Shown: piece after piece, positions 49,888 to 59,037 of the stretch | Position numbering within the stretch: position 1 is the stretch's first letter | Layout: the number at the start of each line of letters is the position of its first letter | Origin: Chthoniobacterales bacterium | GTDB lineage: Bacteria; Verrucomicrobiota; Verrucomicrobiia; Chthoniobacterales; UBA10450 | Direction: 5' to 3' | NCBI GenBank assembly: GCA_035274845.1 | Contig: DATENU010000024.1 | Location: 124,001-188,000 of the forward strand | Length of the DNA stretch: 64,000 nucleotides | Notes under the pieces: generated by a model | Seen by the model: the letters and a program-made list of their open reading frames with translations, nothing else | Told to the model about the DNA's origin: nothing | The model's database searches: none | Program-made: the position numbers and the translations under genes

Positions 49888-50442
49888 ATGCAAGCTGACC
49901 TCGAGCGCATCCTTTACGACGAAGCAACGATCCATCGCCGGCTCAATGAACTGGCGGCGCGCATCACGGCTGATTATCGCGATCGCGAGCTTACCGTTGT
50001 CGCGATCCTCAACGGCAGCCTGATCCTGACGGCGGATTTGCTCCGGCGGCTCCCGCTCCCGTTGAAACTCGATTGCGTGAGCGTGGCGAGCTACCACGGC
50101 GGGACGAAAAGCGCGGGTGAGTTGATGTTCCGCCAGGTCCCGTTCCCCGATATTGCCGGGCGTCACGTCCTTATCCTGGACGACATCCTCGACAGCGGCG
50201 TGACCCTGGCGACGATCCGCGAGAAGCTCGATGCGGCCGGCCCGCTCAGCATTCGAATCTGCGTGTTGCTCGCGAAAAAACGGACGAGGGTACGGGCGGT
50301 GGAACCGGATTACGTCGGGTTTGAGATTGCGGACGAATTCGTTGTCGGTTACGGGCTCGATTACATGGAACGCTACCGCAATCTGCCGTGCATCGGCGTG
50401 CTCCGGAAGGAATTGATCGGCGCAGGCGCCAACGGGAAATGA
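49888..50442 (+). CDS. hpt: Hypoxanthine phosphoribosyltransferase
   Basis: 184-residue purine-salvage enzyme converting hypoxanthine or guanine plus PRPP to IMP or GMP. Motifs: VAILNGSLILTADLLRRL (PPi loop), the flexible loop SYHGGTKSAGEL, the PRPP-binding HVLILDDILDSGVTL (near residue 97) and VGYGLDYMERYRNLP. ATG 49888 has GGGAGG four bases upstream; longer frames are not supported. The stop overlaps the ATG of the MoaD-like gene (ATGA), so the two are translationally coupled. Confidence 0.93.
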   Translation: MQADLERILYDEATIHRRLNELAARITADYRDRELTVVAILNGSLILTADLLRRLPLPLKLDCVSVASYHGGTKSAGELMFRQVPFPDIAGRHVLILDDILDSGVTLATIREKLDAAGPLSIRICVLLAKKRTRVRAVEPDYVGFEIADEFVVGYGLDYMERYRNLPCIGVLRKELIGAGANGK

Positions 50443-50684
50443 AGGTGCGGGTTCAGTTTTTCTCGCGGTTGCGCGATTTGGCCGGGACGGCCGCGATCGA
50501 GCTGGATGTCCCGGAGCGAACGACTGCCGCCGAATTGTTGGAGATGGTTTATGCCAGATCCCCGGCGTTGCGCAATTGGGACAAGAGCATTCTCGTGGCA
50601 AGCGGCGTCGAGTTCGTCGAGCGCGACTATGTTGTGCAACCAAATGACGAAATATCGATTATGCCGCCGGTTCAGGGCGGCTGA
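50439..50684 (+). CDS. MoaD/ThiS-family sulfur carrier protein
   Basis: 81 residues with a ubiquitin-like fold pattern: MKVRVQFFSRLRDLAGTAAIELDV, TTAAELLEMVYAR, and the C-terminal NDEISIMPPVQGG. The terminal Gly-Gly is the site of adenylation and thiocarboxylation, as in MoaD, the small subunit of molybdopterin synthase. The start overlaps the hpt stop by 4 bases. MoaE and other molybdopterin genes are not in the window, so a different sulfur-transfer role is possible. Confidence 0.88.
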   Translation: MKVRVQFFSRLRDLAGTAAIELDVPERTTAAELLEMVYARSPALRNWDKSILVASGVEFVERDYVVQPNDEISIMPPVQGG

Positions 50685-50699
50685 GCCTGAAAGCTTCAA

Positions 50700-50758
50700 G
50701 GAGCGGCGGTTTGAAACCGCCGGACGAAGAAGGGCGGTTTGGAAAGCGCCCCTCCTTG
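50700..50758. repeat. REP pair (BIME) between convergent genes
   Basis: GGAG then CGGCGGTTT, G, AAACCGCCG (50700-50722), followed ten bases on by the 27-base REP in the opposite orientation (50732-50758). This is the same two-hairpin arrangement as 47427-47475, lying between the stops of the MoaD-like gene and yajQ, a classic REP location. Confidence 0.9.
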
Positions 50759-50763
50759 GTCCC

Positions 50764-51249
50764 TCAATCCCGGAAGTTCTTGAAGTTCGTGGCCACGCCG
50801 AAATCGCGGCCGCGGACGAACGCAATCACCGCCTGGAGATCGTCCCTCTTCTTCCCCGTCACGCGAATCTGCCGGTCCTGGAGTTGGCTTTGGACCTTGA
50901 AGTTTTGGGCTTTGATCGCCTGGATGATCTCCTTGGCCTTGTCTCCTTCGAGGCCCTGCTGAATTTTCAATTCCTGCCGGGCATGCCCCAGCGGTGAAAT
51001 CGCTGGCTCAACCTGCTCGACATTTCGCAGATCGACGCCGCGCTTGCTCAGTTTCCCAACGACGATCTCGCGCAGGCCGCGCAAACGGGACGCGTCCTCG
51101 GCCGTGAGGGTGATCTTTTCCTTCTCCACCAGGATTTCGGCCGTTGTTCCCTTGAAATCGAACCGGGTCGCCAGTTCCTTGCGGGCTTGGTTGACCGCAT
51201 TATCCATTTCCTGCGCGTCTACTTCTGAAACAATGTCGAACGAAGGCAT
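50764..51249 (-). CDS. yajQ: YajQ family nucleotide-binding protein
   Basis: 161 residues, the family length. Landmarks: MPSFDIVSEVDAQEMDNAVNQARKE, TRFDFKGT, GDKAKEIIQAIKAQNFKVQSQLQDRQIRVTGKKRDDLQ and the final RGRDFGVATNFKNFRD. YajQ proteins have two RNA-binding-like domains; in Xanthomonas a homologue binds cyclic di-GMP. The ATG at 51249 lies 3 bases from the divergent start of the TPR protein, and a heptamer array fills that boundary. Confidence 0.93.
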   Translation of the reverse strand: MPSFDIVSEVDAQEMDNAVNQARKELATRFDFKGTTAEILVEKEKITLTAEDASRLRGLREIVVGKLSKRGVDLRNVEQVEPAISPLGHARQELKIQQGLEGDKAKEIIQAIKAQNFKVQSQLQDRQIRVTGKKRDDLQAVIAFVRGRDFGVATNFKNFRD

Positions 51250-51252
51250 CGG

Positions 51253-52671
51253 GTGATTTTCAATTTGCGATTTTCGATTTTCGATTGGTTCCGAGCCCGG
51301 AGTCAAGCTCGCGTGCTCGTTCTGGGGGTCGCTCTCGCCGTTGTTGTCGGTTTACCGGGGTGTCGTCGCGCGGGATCGAAGGAAGAAAGGGCCCTGCGCG
51401 CTGAGTTGAACAAGGCGCTTGCGGAAAAATCGTATGGACATGCGGTGGAGCTGGCGCGGCGCCACCTGAAATTGCGGCCGCAGGACAACGGCACCTGGGA
51501 TCGGCTGGTGAGAGCGCAATTTGGGCTGAACGACCTCCCCGCCGTGAGCCAGAGCCTGGATGATTGGCGGAACTCGGTGTCCCAGCCTTCGCCGAAGCTC
51601 GACGAATACGCCGGGGATTACGCGGCCGCGAAAAAGGATGCTCCGTGGGCCGTGGCTGCCTGGAGAAAAGTGACCGCCGCCGATCCAAAGAACATCCGGG
51701 TTTGGGAAAAAATCGCGCGCCTCGAAAAGACGCAGAGACGTTGGGAGCAGGAAAACGATGCCTGGACCGCTTACCTCCGTGTCCAGGACAACGCGATGGC
51801 GCGCGTCAATCGAGCGCTGTGCCGGCGCCAACTCCATCGCTGGCCGGAGGCTTTTGAGGACTTGGCGCGAGCGCAGGCCCTTGCGCCCACTGACCCGGAG
51901 GTCCAGCACGGCGGCAAATTGCTCCAGCAAACGGAAAAATTCCTGACCGAAATTCGTGAGCTCGATTCAGCCCTCGCGGTGTCGCCCAACGATGCCGGGT
52001 TGCTCGCAGACCGGGCGCTGCTGTTCCTGCGCTGCCAGGATTACGAGCTCGCCTTGGAAGATGCGGAGGCCGCCGGCAATCACGGACCTTGGGCGGTAAG
52101 GCCGAAGTTGTTTTATGCCCTCGCCCTGATTGCTCTCGGCCGTTCGGATGAATGCGAGAAACTCGCCGTCCATCCACTCGTCCGCCTCGAGACGCTCACC
52201 CCGGAATTTCTCGAAACCATGGGCCGGCTCGATTCGGAGATCTCGGTGGAGCCGAACAATGCGGAGCTCCATGTCTCGCGGGCCTGGCAACTGAATGAAA
52301 TTGGGCAACCCGCGCTCGCCTTGCAGGACGCGGAAACGGCGGCGCGCCTAGACCCAAAGGCCGCCGGCGCCTGCGCGGAAGCGAGCTATGCGTTGACGAA
52401 GCTCGGGCGGACAACGGAAGCGATCGAGCAAATCAGGCGAGCCACGGAACTCGACCCGAGTTTGTCAACGGCATGGCAATATCGCGGCGAGCTGGAAATG
52501 GCGCGCGGCGAAACCCTTTCCGCCATCGAATCGTTCACCCACGCGATCGAGGCCAACCAGACGGTGACCGCCCTGCAAAAGCGCGAACAATGTTATCGCC
52601 GGCTCGGATTGCTCGTGAAAGCGGAGCAGGATCGCAAGGCGAGGGAGGAGATGGCTCGCGCGGCCAAATAA
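51253..52671 (+). CDS. TPR-repeat lipoprotein
   Basis: 472 residues or slightly fewer. A hydrophobic segment (VLVLGVALAVVVGLPGC) ends in a lipobox Cys, so the mature protein is a lipoprotein. At least eight tetratricopeptide-like units follow (for example ALAEKSYGHAVELARRHLKLRP, ALCRRQLHRWPEAFEDLARAQALAP, ALTKLGRTTEAIEQIRRATELDP, GELEMARGETLSAIESFTHAIEAN). The GTG at 51253 begins in a heptamer repeat; GTG 51313, directly before the signal sequence, is a good alternative. Likely a periplasmic or membrane-bound scaffold. Confidence 0.78.
   Translation: MIFNLRFSIFDWFRARSQARVLVLGVALAVVVGLPGCRRAGSKEERALRAELNKALAEKSYGHAVELARRHLKLRPQDNGTWDRLVRAQFGLNDLPAVSQSLDDWRNSVSQPSPKLDEYAGDYAAAKKDAPWAVAAWRKVTAADPKNIRVWEKIARLEKTQRRWEQENDAWTAYLRVQDNAMARVNRALCRRQLHRWPEAFEDLARAQALAPTDPEVQHGGKLLQQTEKFLTEIRELDSALAVSPNDAGLLADRALLFLRCQDYELALEDAEAAGNHGPWAVRPKLFYALALIALGRSDECEKLAVHPLVRLETLTPEFLETMGRLDSEISVEPNNAELHVSRAWQLNEIGQPALALQDAETAARLDPKAAGACAEASYALTKLGRTTEAIEQIRRATELDPSLSTAWQYRGELEMARGETLSAIESFTHAIEANQTVTALQKREQCYRRLGLLVKAEQDRKAREEMARAAK
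51255..51288 (+). repeat. Heptanucleotide array (GATTTTC family)
   Basis: Units GATTTTC, AATTTGC, GATTTTC, GATTTTC, GATTGG at the divergent boundary of yajQ and the TPR gene. It is translated as NLRFSIFDW in the TPR frame. Confidence 0.85.
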
Positions 52672-53448
52672 CTAGTAAGGCATTTTGTCGATCCGGATAT
52701 TGCCGCCGCGTGCTTCCAGGGAAATGACCGCCTGTGCATCAGATCCAATGACCTCCGCCACAGAGTGAACGACGTCCCCCGGGCTCGTTTTGCTCGTGCC
52801 AAAGCCATTGGCGATCTTTCCTTCGGGGGCAGTCGCGCTCAGGTTGATGGACGCGTCGCTTGGAAAAATCGCGCGAAGGCCTCCATGAGTATTGAGCGCC
52901 TTGATTGCAAACTCGTGGTTTTCCCACCAATCGTAGGCCACATCGAGTCGTCCGGTTTCGACCGAGAGATCGAGATTGCCGAAGCAATTGTGACCGATCA
53001 TCCAGCCGTTCACGAGGTGGGCTTTTGCGCTGCCGCCATTCCGCAGTCCTTCCACGAGGACTTCGCCGTTGGTCAGCTCGAGTTGGGTGATCTTCGCTGT
53101 TTGCGGCACGACGATGATGTAATCCACCGTGCCGGAACGATCGCTCAGGACATTTTTCCGGGGCGGAAAACTCGTAGTAATGGCGACGCTTTTCCGGCTC
53201 GCCTTCGTATCCACGACGATTCCCTGGAGCCGTTCCGTGTTATACGCCTTCTTGATCGCCTGGACGATAACGGCCGGCCGATCGGCCGCGTAGACCCGAA
53301 TCGATCCATCGGTGTTCTGAATGCTCAGAGTCACGTCCGCATCGACGTCGAACTTCTGGTCGGTGATTTCTTCGAGCGGCTCAACGGCAAAGGCCGGCGT
53401 GACGCATATGGCACACAGGACCAATGAATAAAATCTGCCGCTACTCAT
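52672..53448 (-). CDS. Exported DUF4097-like beta-repeat protein
   Basis: 258 residues with a signal peptide (MSSGRFYSLVLCAICVTPAFA). The mature part consists of short beta-strand repeats (VTLSIQNTDGSIRVYAAD, TQLELTNGEVLVEGL, LDLSVETGRLDVAYDW, AVISLEARGGNIRIDKM), typical of DUF4097/adhesin-head-like beta-helical proteins. It is the last gene of the leftward permease operon: its ATG overlaps the last 8 bases of the preceding permease. A periplasmic partner of the ABC system is possible. Confidence 0.75.
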   Translation of the reverse strand: MSSGRFYSLVLCAICVTPAFAVEPLEEITDQKFDVDADVTLSIQNTDGSIRVYAADRPAVIVQAIKKAYNTERLQGIVVDTKASRKSVAITTSFPPRKNVLSDRSGTVDYIIVVPQTAKITQLELTNGEVLVEGLRNGGSAKAHLVNGWMIGHNCFGNLDLSVETGRLDVAYDWWENHEFAIKALNTHGGLRAIFPSDASINLSATAPEGKIANGFGTSKTSPGDVVHSVAEVIGSDAQAVISLEARGGNIRIDKMPY

Positions 53449-55876
53449 ATCGCAACGCCACCATTGGATCGACTTTCATGGCGCGACGCGCGGGAATGTA
53501 ACTGGCGAGGGCCGCGGCGGCGATGAGCAGGCCGATTACGCTGCCGTAGGTCACGACGTCTGTCGTCTGGACGCCGTAAAGCATTGTGCTGAGCAATCGA
53601 GTAAGCGCGACCGACGCCAGGGTACCGACGACGACGCCGGCGAGCACAAGCGCGAAACTTTGCCGGAAAATCATGCGCAACATATCGAAGCGCTGGGCCC
53701 CGAGTGCCATTCGAATTCCGATCTCCGTCGTGCGTTGCGCTGTGATGTAAGCCATCACGCCGTAGAGCCCCACCATCGCAAGCAGCAGCGCTGCGCCCGC
53801 AAATTCACCCACCATCACCATGCCGAAACGCCGGTTGTCCAGCGAAGACGAGATAAGCTGTTCCAGCGTCTCGAACTTGATCGGCATTTCGGGATTCGCC
53901 GACTGCGCTTCACGGCGCAACGCGCTGATCAACGACCTCGCGTCACTCTGCGCGCGCACGACGTACGAAAAGTCGGAGGCCGAACCCCGCTGGAAGTAGT
54001 TTACGTAAACGGTCGGCTGCGGATCTGCCTCGAGCGTCTGGTCGCGCACATCTCCCACCACCCCGACGATATTCAGCAAATGCAGATCGCCATCCATGTT
54101 CCCGAACTGGATCTGCTTTCCGAGCGGATCCGTGTTCGAGAAATATCGCTTCGCGAGCGATTCGCTGATCACGGCGACGTGCGGACTGTCCGGCCCGTCG
54201 CTTTCCTGGAAAGTGCGTCCACGCAACAGCGGAATGTGCATGGTGGTGAAATAGCCGCCGCTGGCGACGCGATGCTGGGCGTCGCCGATCCGATCCGTCC
54301 CCATCAGTGCGGTCATCTTCTTTCCAAACTCCTCCATCGAACCGACGGTCACGCCGCCCTCCTCGATCAGGAAGCGGCCGTTGGCGCCATTGCCGCTCAT
54401 TGGCAAAACATCGGTGCCGCCGACACTGGTCACACCGGGGATGCTTTCGACCCGGGCGAGTAATTGCTGGTAGGCCTGTGCGAGCCGCCGTCTGTCCGCC
54501 AAATCCTCCGGGTCAGGCATCGAGACGGTCATTGCCACGGCGCTTTGGGTGACGAACCCCGGATTGATCGCGAGCAGTTGCTGGAAACTGCGGGCGAGCA
54601 AACCCGCGCCGACAAGCAACATCATGGTAAGCGCGACCTGGCCCACGATGAGTCCGTTGCGGATCCGGCGATTCGCGCGGCTCGCCGATTGCCCGCGACC
54701 GGCATCCTGCAAATCGTTTTGCAGCCGATTTCGGGAGGCGTGCGCGGCGGGCACAAGTCCAAGCACGATCCCGAGGACGATGGCCACGCCGGTCGACAAC
54801 AGAAGCACGTTCGGGTTGAGGCCAATCTTTCCCACCTGGGGGAGACTTCCGTGATACAAGCCCACGATCAGATCGACACCCCAGGCCGAGAAAATCGCGC
54901 CAAGGGCCGCGCCGAATATTGTGAGGAGAAGCGCCTCGATGATGAATTGGCGCGCCAGTCGTCCGCTTGACGCGCCGAGAGCAGCGCGCAACGCAATTTC
55001 CTTTCGGCGGACGGTTGCCCGGACGAGCAACAGGTTACCCACGTTCGAACCGGCGATGAGCAACAATACGCCCACCGCACCGCACAAAACGTAAAGGACG
55101 CGACGCACGTCCTGCACGCTTCGCTCCCGCAAGGGCAGCGCTGCGAAGCTGGCCGCATCGATCTCGCGGCCGTATTCCTGTTTCAATTGCTGACCGATCG
55201 TCGCGATGTCGCCACGGGCCTGCTCGAGCGTGACGCCCGCCTTCACCCGCGCCGCGACCTTCCAATTGTGACCGCTTCGCGAAGTGTTTGGTGGAAGCGT
55301 TTCCGCCGGATACCAGAGATCGGCGCTGGAAGGAAATTCAAGCTCCGCCGGCACAACGCCGATAACCGCGAAACTGCGATTGGCGAAGCGCAAATTTATC
55401 CCATCAAGACTCGCCGGCGCACCGAGCTGACTTTTCCAAAATGAGTAGCTAACAACCGCGACGTTCTCCGGCTTATTGCCCGAGAAGAAACGACCCATCA
55501 TCGGCTGGATGCCGAGCACGCGAAAGAAATCCGCAGAGACCAGGGCCGTGTTTGCCCGGATGGCGTCTCGACCGCCCGCCACCGGTTGGGTCCAGACCGA
55601 ATAGCGCGCGCTCGCTTCGAAACTGTGATTGCGCCCCGCGAGATCGTTATAGTTCGCTTCGCAAACCGGCATACCTCTGCCGCGTTCGTCGAGCTCGCGA
55701 ACCTCGACCAAACGCTCGGGGTTCGGATACGGCGCCGGCCGAAGGAGAACTGCATCGACCACGCTGAAGATCGCTGTGGCCGCGCCCATCCCGAGCGCGA
55801 GCGTGATGATGGCGATTAAGGTAAACGCCGGCGATTTTACCAGGGAACGAAATGCGTATTTCAGGTCTGGAATCAT
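53441..55876 (-). CDS. Large MacB/FtsX-type ABC permease (duplicated-permease family)
   Basis: 811 residues. N-terminal helix (FTLIAIITLALGMGAATAIFSVVDAVLLRP) with a MacB periplasmic domain, then three helices (ending FGAALGAIFSAWGVDLIVGL and VAIVLGIVLGLVPA), a second periplasmic domain, and three more helices ending [32 protein letters not shown]. This doubled layout is that of acidobacterial-type duplicated orphan permeases, which encode no ATPase themselves. The C-terminal RRAMKVDP is nearly identical to that of the next permease upstream. Probably works with the ATPase at 58362 or a distant one. Substrate unknown. Confidence 0.9.
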   Translation of the reverse strand: MIPDLKYAFRSLVKSPAFTLIAIITLALGMGAATAIFSVVDAVLLRPAPYPNPERLVEVRELDERGRGMPVCEANYNDLAGRNHSFEASARYSVWTQPVAGGRDAIRANTALVSADFFRVLGIQPMMGRFFSGNKPENVAVVSYSFWKSQLGAPASLDGINLRFANRSFAVIGVVPAELEFPSSADLWYPAETLPPNTSRSGHNWKVAARVKAGVTLEQARGDIATIGQQLKQEYGREIDAASFAALPLRERSVQDVRRVLYVLCGAVGVLLLIAGSNVGNLLLVRATVRRKEIALRAALGASSGRLARQFIIEALLLTIFGAALGAIFSAWGVDLIVGLYHGSLPQVGKIGLNPNVLLLSTGVAIVLGIVLGLVPAAHASRNRLQNDLQDAGRGQSASRANRRIRNGLIVGQVALTMMLLVGAGLLARSFQQLLAINPGFVTQSAVAMTVSMPDPEDLADRRRLAQAYQQLLARVESIPGVTSVGGTDVLPMSGNGANGRFLIEEGGVTVGSMEEFGKKMTALMGTDRIGDAQHRVASGGYFTTMHIPLLRGRTFQESDGPDSPHVAVISESLAKRYFSNTDPLGKQIQFGNMDGDLHLLNIVGVVGDVRDQTLEADPQPTVYVNYFQRGSASDFSYVVRAQSDARSLISALRREAQSANPEMPIKFETLEQLISSSLDNRRFGMVMVGEFAGAALLLAMVGLYGVMAYITAQRTTEIGIRMALGAQRFDMLRMIFRQSFALVLAGVVVGTLASVALTRLLSTMLYGVQTTDVVTYGSVIGLLIAAAALASYIPARRAMKVDPMVALRYE

Positions 55877-55895
55877 AAGATGAATGGCGAAAGCG

Positions 55896-58328
55896 CTACT
55901 CGTAGCGCAACGCGACCATCGGATCGACTTTCATGGCCCGGCGCGCGGGGACGTAACTGGCCAGCATGGCTGCGGCGCCAAGCAAAAGGATCACGGCTGC
56001 ATAAATCGAGACGTCGTTTGCGCCGACGCCGTAGAGCAACGTCGCCATCACTCGGGTTGCGGCGAGCGCCACCACAAAGCCGACCACGATTCCAATGATC
56101 ACCAATGTCATGCTTTGCCGCAGCACCATCCCGAGCATTTGCGCTTTCTGGGCGCCGAGCGCCATCCGGATCCCGATCTCGCGGGTCCGCTGGGTGACGC
56201 TGTAGGCAATCACGCCGTAGATCCCGATCGCCGCGAGCACCATCGCGACGCCGGCGAACACCGCGAGCAGCAGCATGTTGAATTTTGGCTGGGCAAGATG
56301 CCGGTCAACGAATGCGGTCATCGGCTCGAGCGTCGGCACGTAGGTGTCCTTGTCCACTTCATGAATCGCGCGTTTCACGTCGCCGTTGAGGCCGACGAGA
56401 TTCGTCGAGCTGACGCGCAGGACGATGTCGAGGCTGCGCCCCGGGTCCTGCGCGAACGGGATATACATTTCGGGCCCCTGCGGCTCCGCGAGCGAATCAT
56501 GCCGGGTATTGGCAACTACCCCGATCACTTCGCGCGTGTCGACCTTGTTTTGCGCCTGATCGACCATTACCTGCTGACCGATTGGGTTCTTTCCGGGGAA
56601 ATGTTTTTGGGCAAACGCTTCGTTGATCATGATCACCAAAGGCGAATCCTTGGTGTCCGCGCGAGTAAAGTCGCGCCCCTGGAGGACGGGGATCTTCATT
56701 GTCTTGAAATAATCCGGCTTCGCCAGCAGGTAACTCGCACCCGGATGATTGCCCCGCGGCAACGGCGCCGCCCCGCTGGGCATGAACGACTGGGAGCGCT
56801 GATTGTCGCCGAGCGGGATCGGATTCACGCCGCCCGCTGCTTCGACGCCAGGAACGGCCCCGATCTTCTCCATGATCAGGTCGTAAGTCCGGATTTGCTG
56901 GTCGACCTCGGGATAACGAATCTTCGGCAAAGTGATCGACAACGTCAGGACTCGGACGGGATCGAAACCTGGATTGGTCGCGCGGAGATTGAGGAAGCTC
57001 TTAATCAAGAGGCCGGCGCCGGCGAGCAAAAGCAGCGAAAGCGAAACCTGCGAGACAACGAGAAAAGCGCGGAGACGATTGGTATGCAGTCCACCGGTCG
57101 AGCCTTTCGCGCCCTGCTGGAGCGATTCATTGACCGCGGGCCGCGATACCTGGAGCGCGGGAATGAGACCGAAGAGCAGCGTGCTTCCAATCGCCAGGGC
57201 GAAAGTGAACGCGGCGACCGTCGTGTTGACCTTGATCTCGCCAAGGTGCGGCAAGCCCTGCGGACCAGCGGCCCCGAGCAGATCGACTCCCCACCACGCG
57301 AGAAGCAAACCGGCAGCGCCACCGAGGACCGCAAGCAACAGGCTTTCGCAAAGCAATTGCCGGACGACCAACACGCGACTCGCGCCGAGCGCGGTGCGGA
57401 TCGCGATCTCGCGACTGCGCGAGGCGGCTCGCGCCAGAAGAAGATTCGCGACGTTGGCGCACGCGATGAGCAAGACCAGCGCAACCGCGCCCAAAAGAAC
57501 GAGCAAGGCCGGACGAACGTCGCCCACGACATCGGTGTGCAGTTTCACCACCGACGTTCCGATGAAGTTCAGGTTTGTATCCGGATATTGCTTCGAAAGG
57601 CGGCTCGCGATCGCAGTCGTTTCCGCTTCCGCTGTCTGAATGCTCACCCCCGGCTTCAGCCGGCCCACCACCGTCAGAAAATGAGAGCCGCGATTGGTCA
57701 GGAATTGCTGTCCGAGATATTCGAGCGGCAAGGCATAATCGATGTGTTCGTCCTCGACCGGGAATTTCCAGCCCGGAGGCATCACGCCGACGACCGTATG
57801 CGGACGCGCCGAGATCGTGACCTTCTGACCGATAATCTTCGAATCGCCGCCGAACGCGCTTTTCCAAAGCGGATAAGTCAGGACCACGACCCGGTCCGCT
57901 TCATTTTTCGCGTCTTCCCTGGTGAACCCGCGGCCGAGCATCGGCTGGACACCCAGGACATCGAACACTTCTGGCGTAATCGCGAGGCCTTCCAGCGCCT
58001 TGGCGTCTTCGACGAGCGATAAGGTTCCGCCAGTGCGCGTGTAGGTCGCCATCGCCGCGAAGCTCTGGCTTTGATCGCGCAGGTCCGCGTAATCCGGGAA
58101 CGAGTGAACATTGCCGCGGACTTTGCCCTTGTCGTTCGCATAGCGGCCCCAAACGTTGACGATCTCGTCCGGGTTCTTGAACGGCAACGGCCGGAGCATG
58201 ACGGTGTCGATCACGCTGAAGATCGCGCTGTTCGCGCCGATCCCGAGCGCGAGGGTGAGAATGGCGATGATGGCGAAGACCGGTGCTTTGATCAGCATCC
58301 GGAAGGCGTATTTTAGGTCGGTTAGCAT
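55896..58328 (-). CDS. Large MacB/FtsX-type ABC permease (duplicated-permease family)
   Basis: 810 residues with the same layout: N-terminal helix ([31 protein letters not shown]), periplasmic MacB domain with YPLWKSAFGGDSKIIGQKVTI and PHTVVGVMPPGWKFP, middle helices ([27 protein letters not shown]), second periplasmic domain (FAQKHFPGKNPIGQQVMV) and terminal RRAMKVDPMVALRYE. It lies 19 bases upstream of the next permease and 33 bases after the ATPase gene, in one transcript. It resembles the 53441 protein more than the two permeases on the other side of the ATPase. Confidence 0.9.
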   Translation of the reverse strand: MLTDLKYAFRMLIKAPVFAIIAILTLALGIGANSAIFSVIDTVMLRPLPFKNPDEIVNVWGRYANDKGKVRGNVHSFPDYADLRDQSQSFAAMATYTRTGGTLSLVEDAKALEGLAITPEVFDVLGVQPMLGRGFTREDAKNEADRVVVLTYPLWKSAFGGDSKIIGQKVTISARPHTVVGVMPPGWKFPVEDEHIDYALPLEYLGQQFLTNRGSHFLTVVGRLKPGVSIQTAEAETTAIASRLSKQYPDTNLNFIGTSVVKLHTDVVGDVRPALLVLLGAVALVLLIACANVANLLLARAASRSREIAIRTALGASRVLVVRQLLCESLLLAVLGGAAGLLLAWWGVDLLGAAGPQGLPHLGEIKVNTTVAAFTFALAIGSTLLFGLIPALQVSRPAVNESLQQGAKGSTGGLHTNRLRAFLVVSQVSLSLLLLAGAGLLIKSFLNLRATNPGFDPVRVLTLSITLPKIRYPEVDQQIRTYDLIMEKIGAVPGVEAAGGVNPIPLGDNQRSQSFMPSGAAPLPRGNHPGASYLLAKPDYFKTMKIPVLQGRDFTRADTKDSPLVIMINEAFAQKHFPGKNPIGQQVMVDQAQNKVDTREVIGVVANTRHDSLAEPQGPEMYIPFAQDPGRSLDIVLRVSSTNLVGLNGDVKRAIHEVDKDTYVPTLEPMTAFVDRHLAQPKFNMLLLAVFAGVAMVLAAIGIYGVIAYSVTQRTREIGIRMALGAQKAQMLGMVLRQSMTLVIIGIVVGFVVALAATRVMATLLYGVGANDVSIYAAVILLLGAAAMLASYVPARRAMKVDPMVALRYE

Positions 58329-58361
58329 GGAGTTTTTGTCGGTTGGCGGGGCCGGAAATTG

Positions 58362-59030
58362 TCAGACGATGAAGCCGTCTCGGAGTTGGATGATGCGATT
58401 GCCGTAGGCGGCGTTCACATCGGAGTGGGTCACCTGGATGATCGTCGTCCCCTGCTCGTTCAGGCTCTTGAACATCTCCATGATTTCCTTCCCCTGGTCC
58501 GAGTGCAGGTTGCCGGTCGGCTCGTCCGCCAGGATGAGCTTCGGGTTTGCGATCATGGCGCGGGCGATGCTGACGAGCTGTTGCTGGCCGCCCGAGAGCT
58601 GGCGCGGATAGAGGTCCTTCTTTCCGACGATGTGAAACTTGTCGAGCGTATCGCAGACGATCGAATCCCGTCCGGATTTGCTGACGTGTCGATACGACAG
58701 CGGGATGTCGAGATTCTCGTAAACGGTCAGGTCGTCGAGAAGATGGTAAGCCTGGAAAACAAAGCCGATCTTTTCGTTCCGGAGCGTGGCGCGCTCCTTC
58801 GGCTTCAGGCTGTGGACCCCGACGTCGTCGAAGAAATACTCGCCGCTCCAGGCGTGGTCGTGCATGCCGAGGACGTGAAGCAACGACGATTTCCCGGCGC
58901 CGGACGGTCCCATGATGGAGACGAAGTCGCCTTCGTTCACCTCCAGGTTGATGTCGCGGAGGACGTAAAAGAACTTCCCTTTCGCGAGCGGATAAAAGCG
59001 CTCGAGGTGTTTGAGTGTGATCATTGACAT
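58362..59030 (-). CDS. MacB/LolD-type ABC transporter ATP-binding protein
   Basis: 222-residue ATPase for the flanking permeases. Motifs: Walker [10 protein letters not shown] (near residue 42), Q-loop [14 protein letters not shown], signature [14 protein letters not shown], Walker [14 protein letters not shown] and the switch histidine in IIQVTHSD. These are the features of the MacB/LolD/FtsE subgroup. ATG 59030 follows the previous permease stop by 7 bases; ATG 59024 is an alternative. It is the only ATPase among the five permeases in view and probably energises at least some of them. Confidence 0.92.
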   Translation of the reverse strand: MSMITLKHLERFYPLAKGKFFYVLRDINLEVNEGDFVSIMGPSGAGKSSLLHVLGMHDHAWSGEYFFDDVGVHSLKPKERATLRNEKIGFVFQAYHLLDDLTVYENLDIPLSYRHVSKSGRDSIVCDTLDKFHIVGKKDLYPRQLSGGQQQLVSIARAMIANPKLILADEPTGNLHSDQGKEIMEMFKSLNEQGTTIIQVTHSDVNAAYGNRIIQLRDGFIV

Positions 59031-59037
59031 AAGTTTC

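Noticed and set aside
55884..58022. 712-codon plus-strand open frame opposite a permease
   Set aside because: It is exactly antisense to a permease with full family features; its product is rich in Arg, His, Asp and Gln without domains, as expected from the GC-rich antisense frame.
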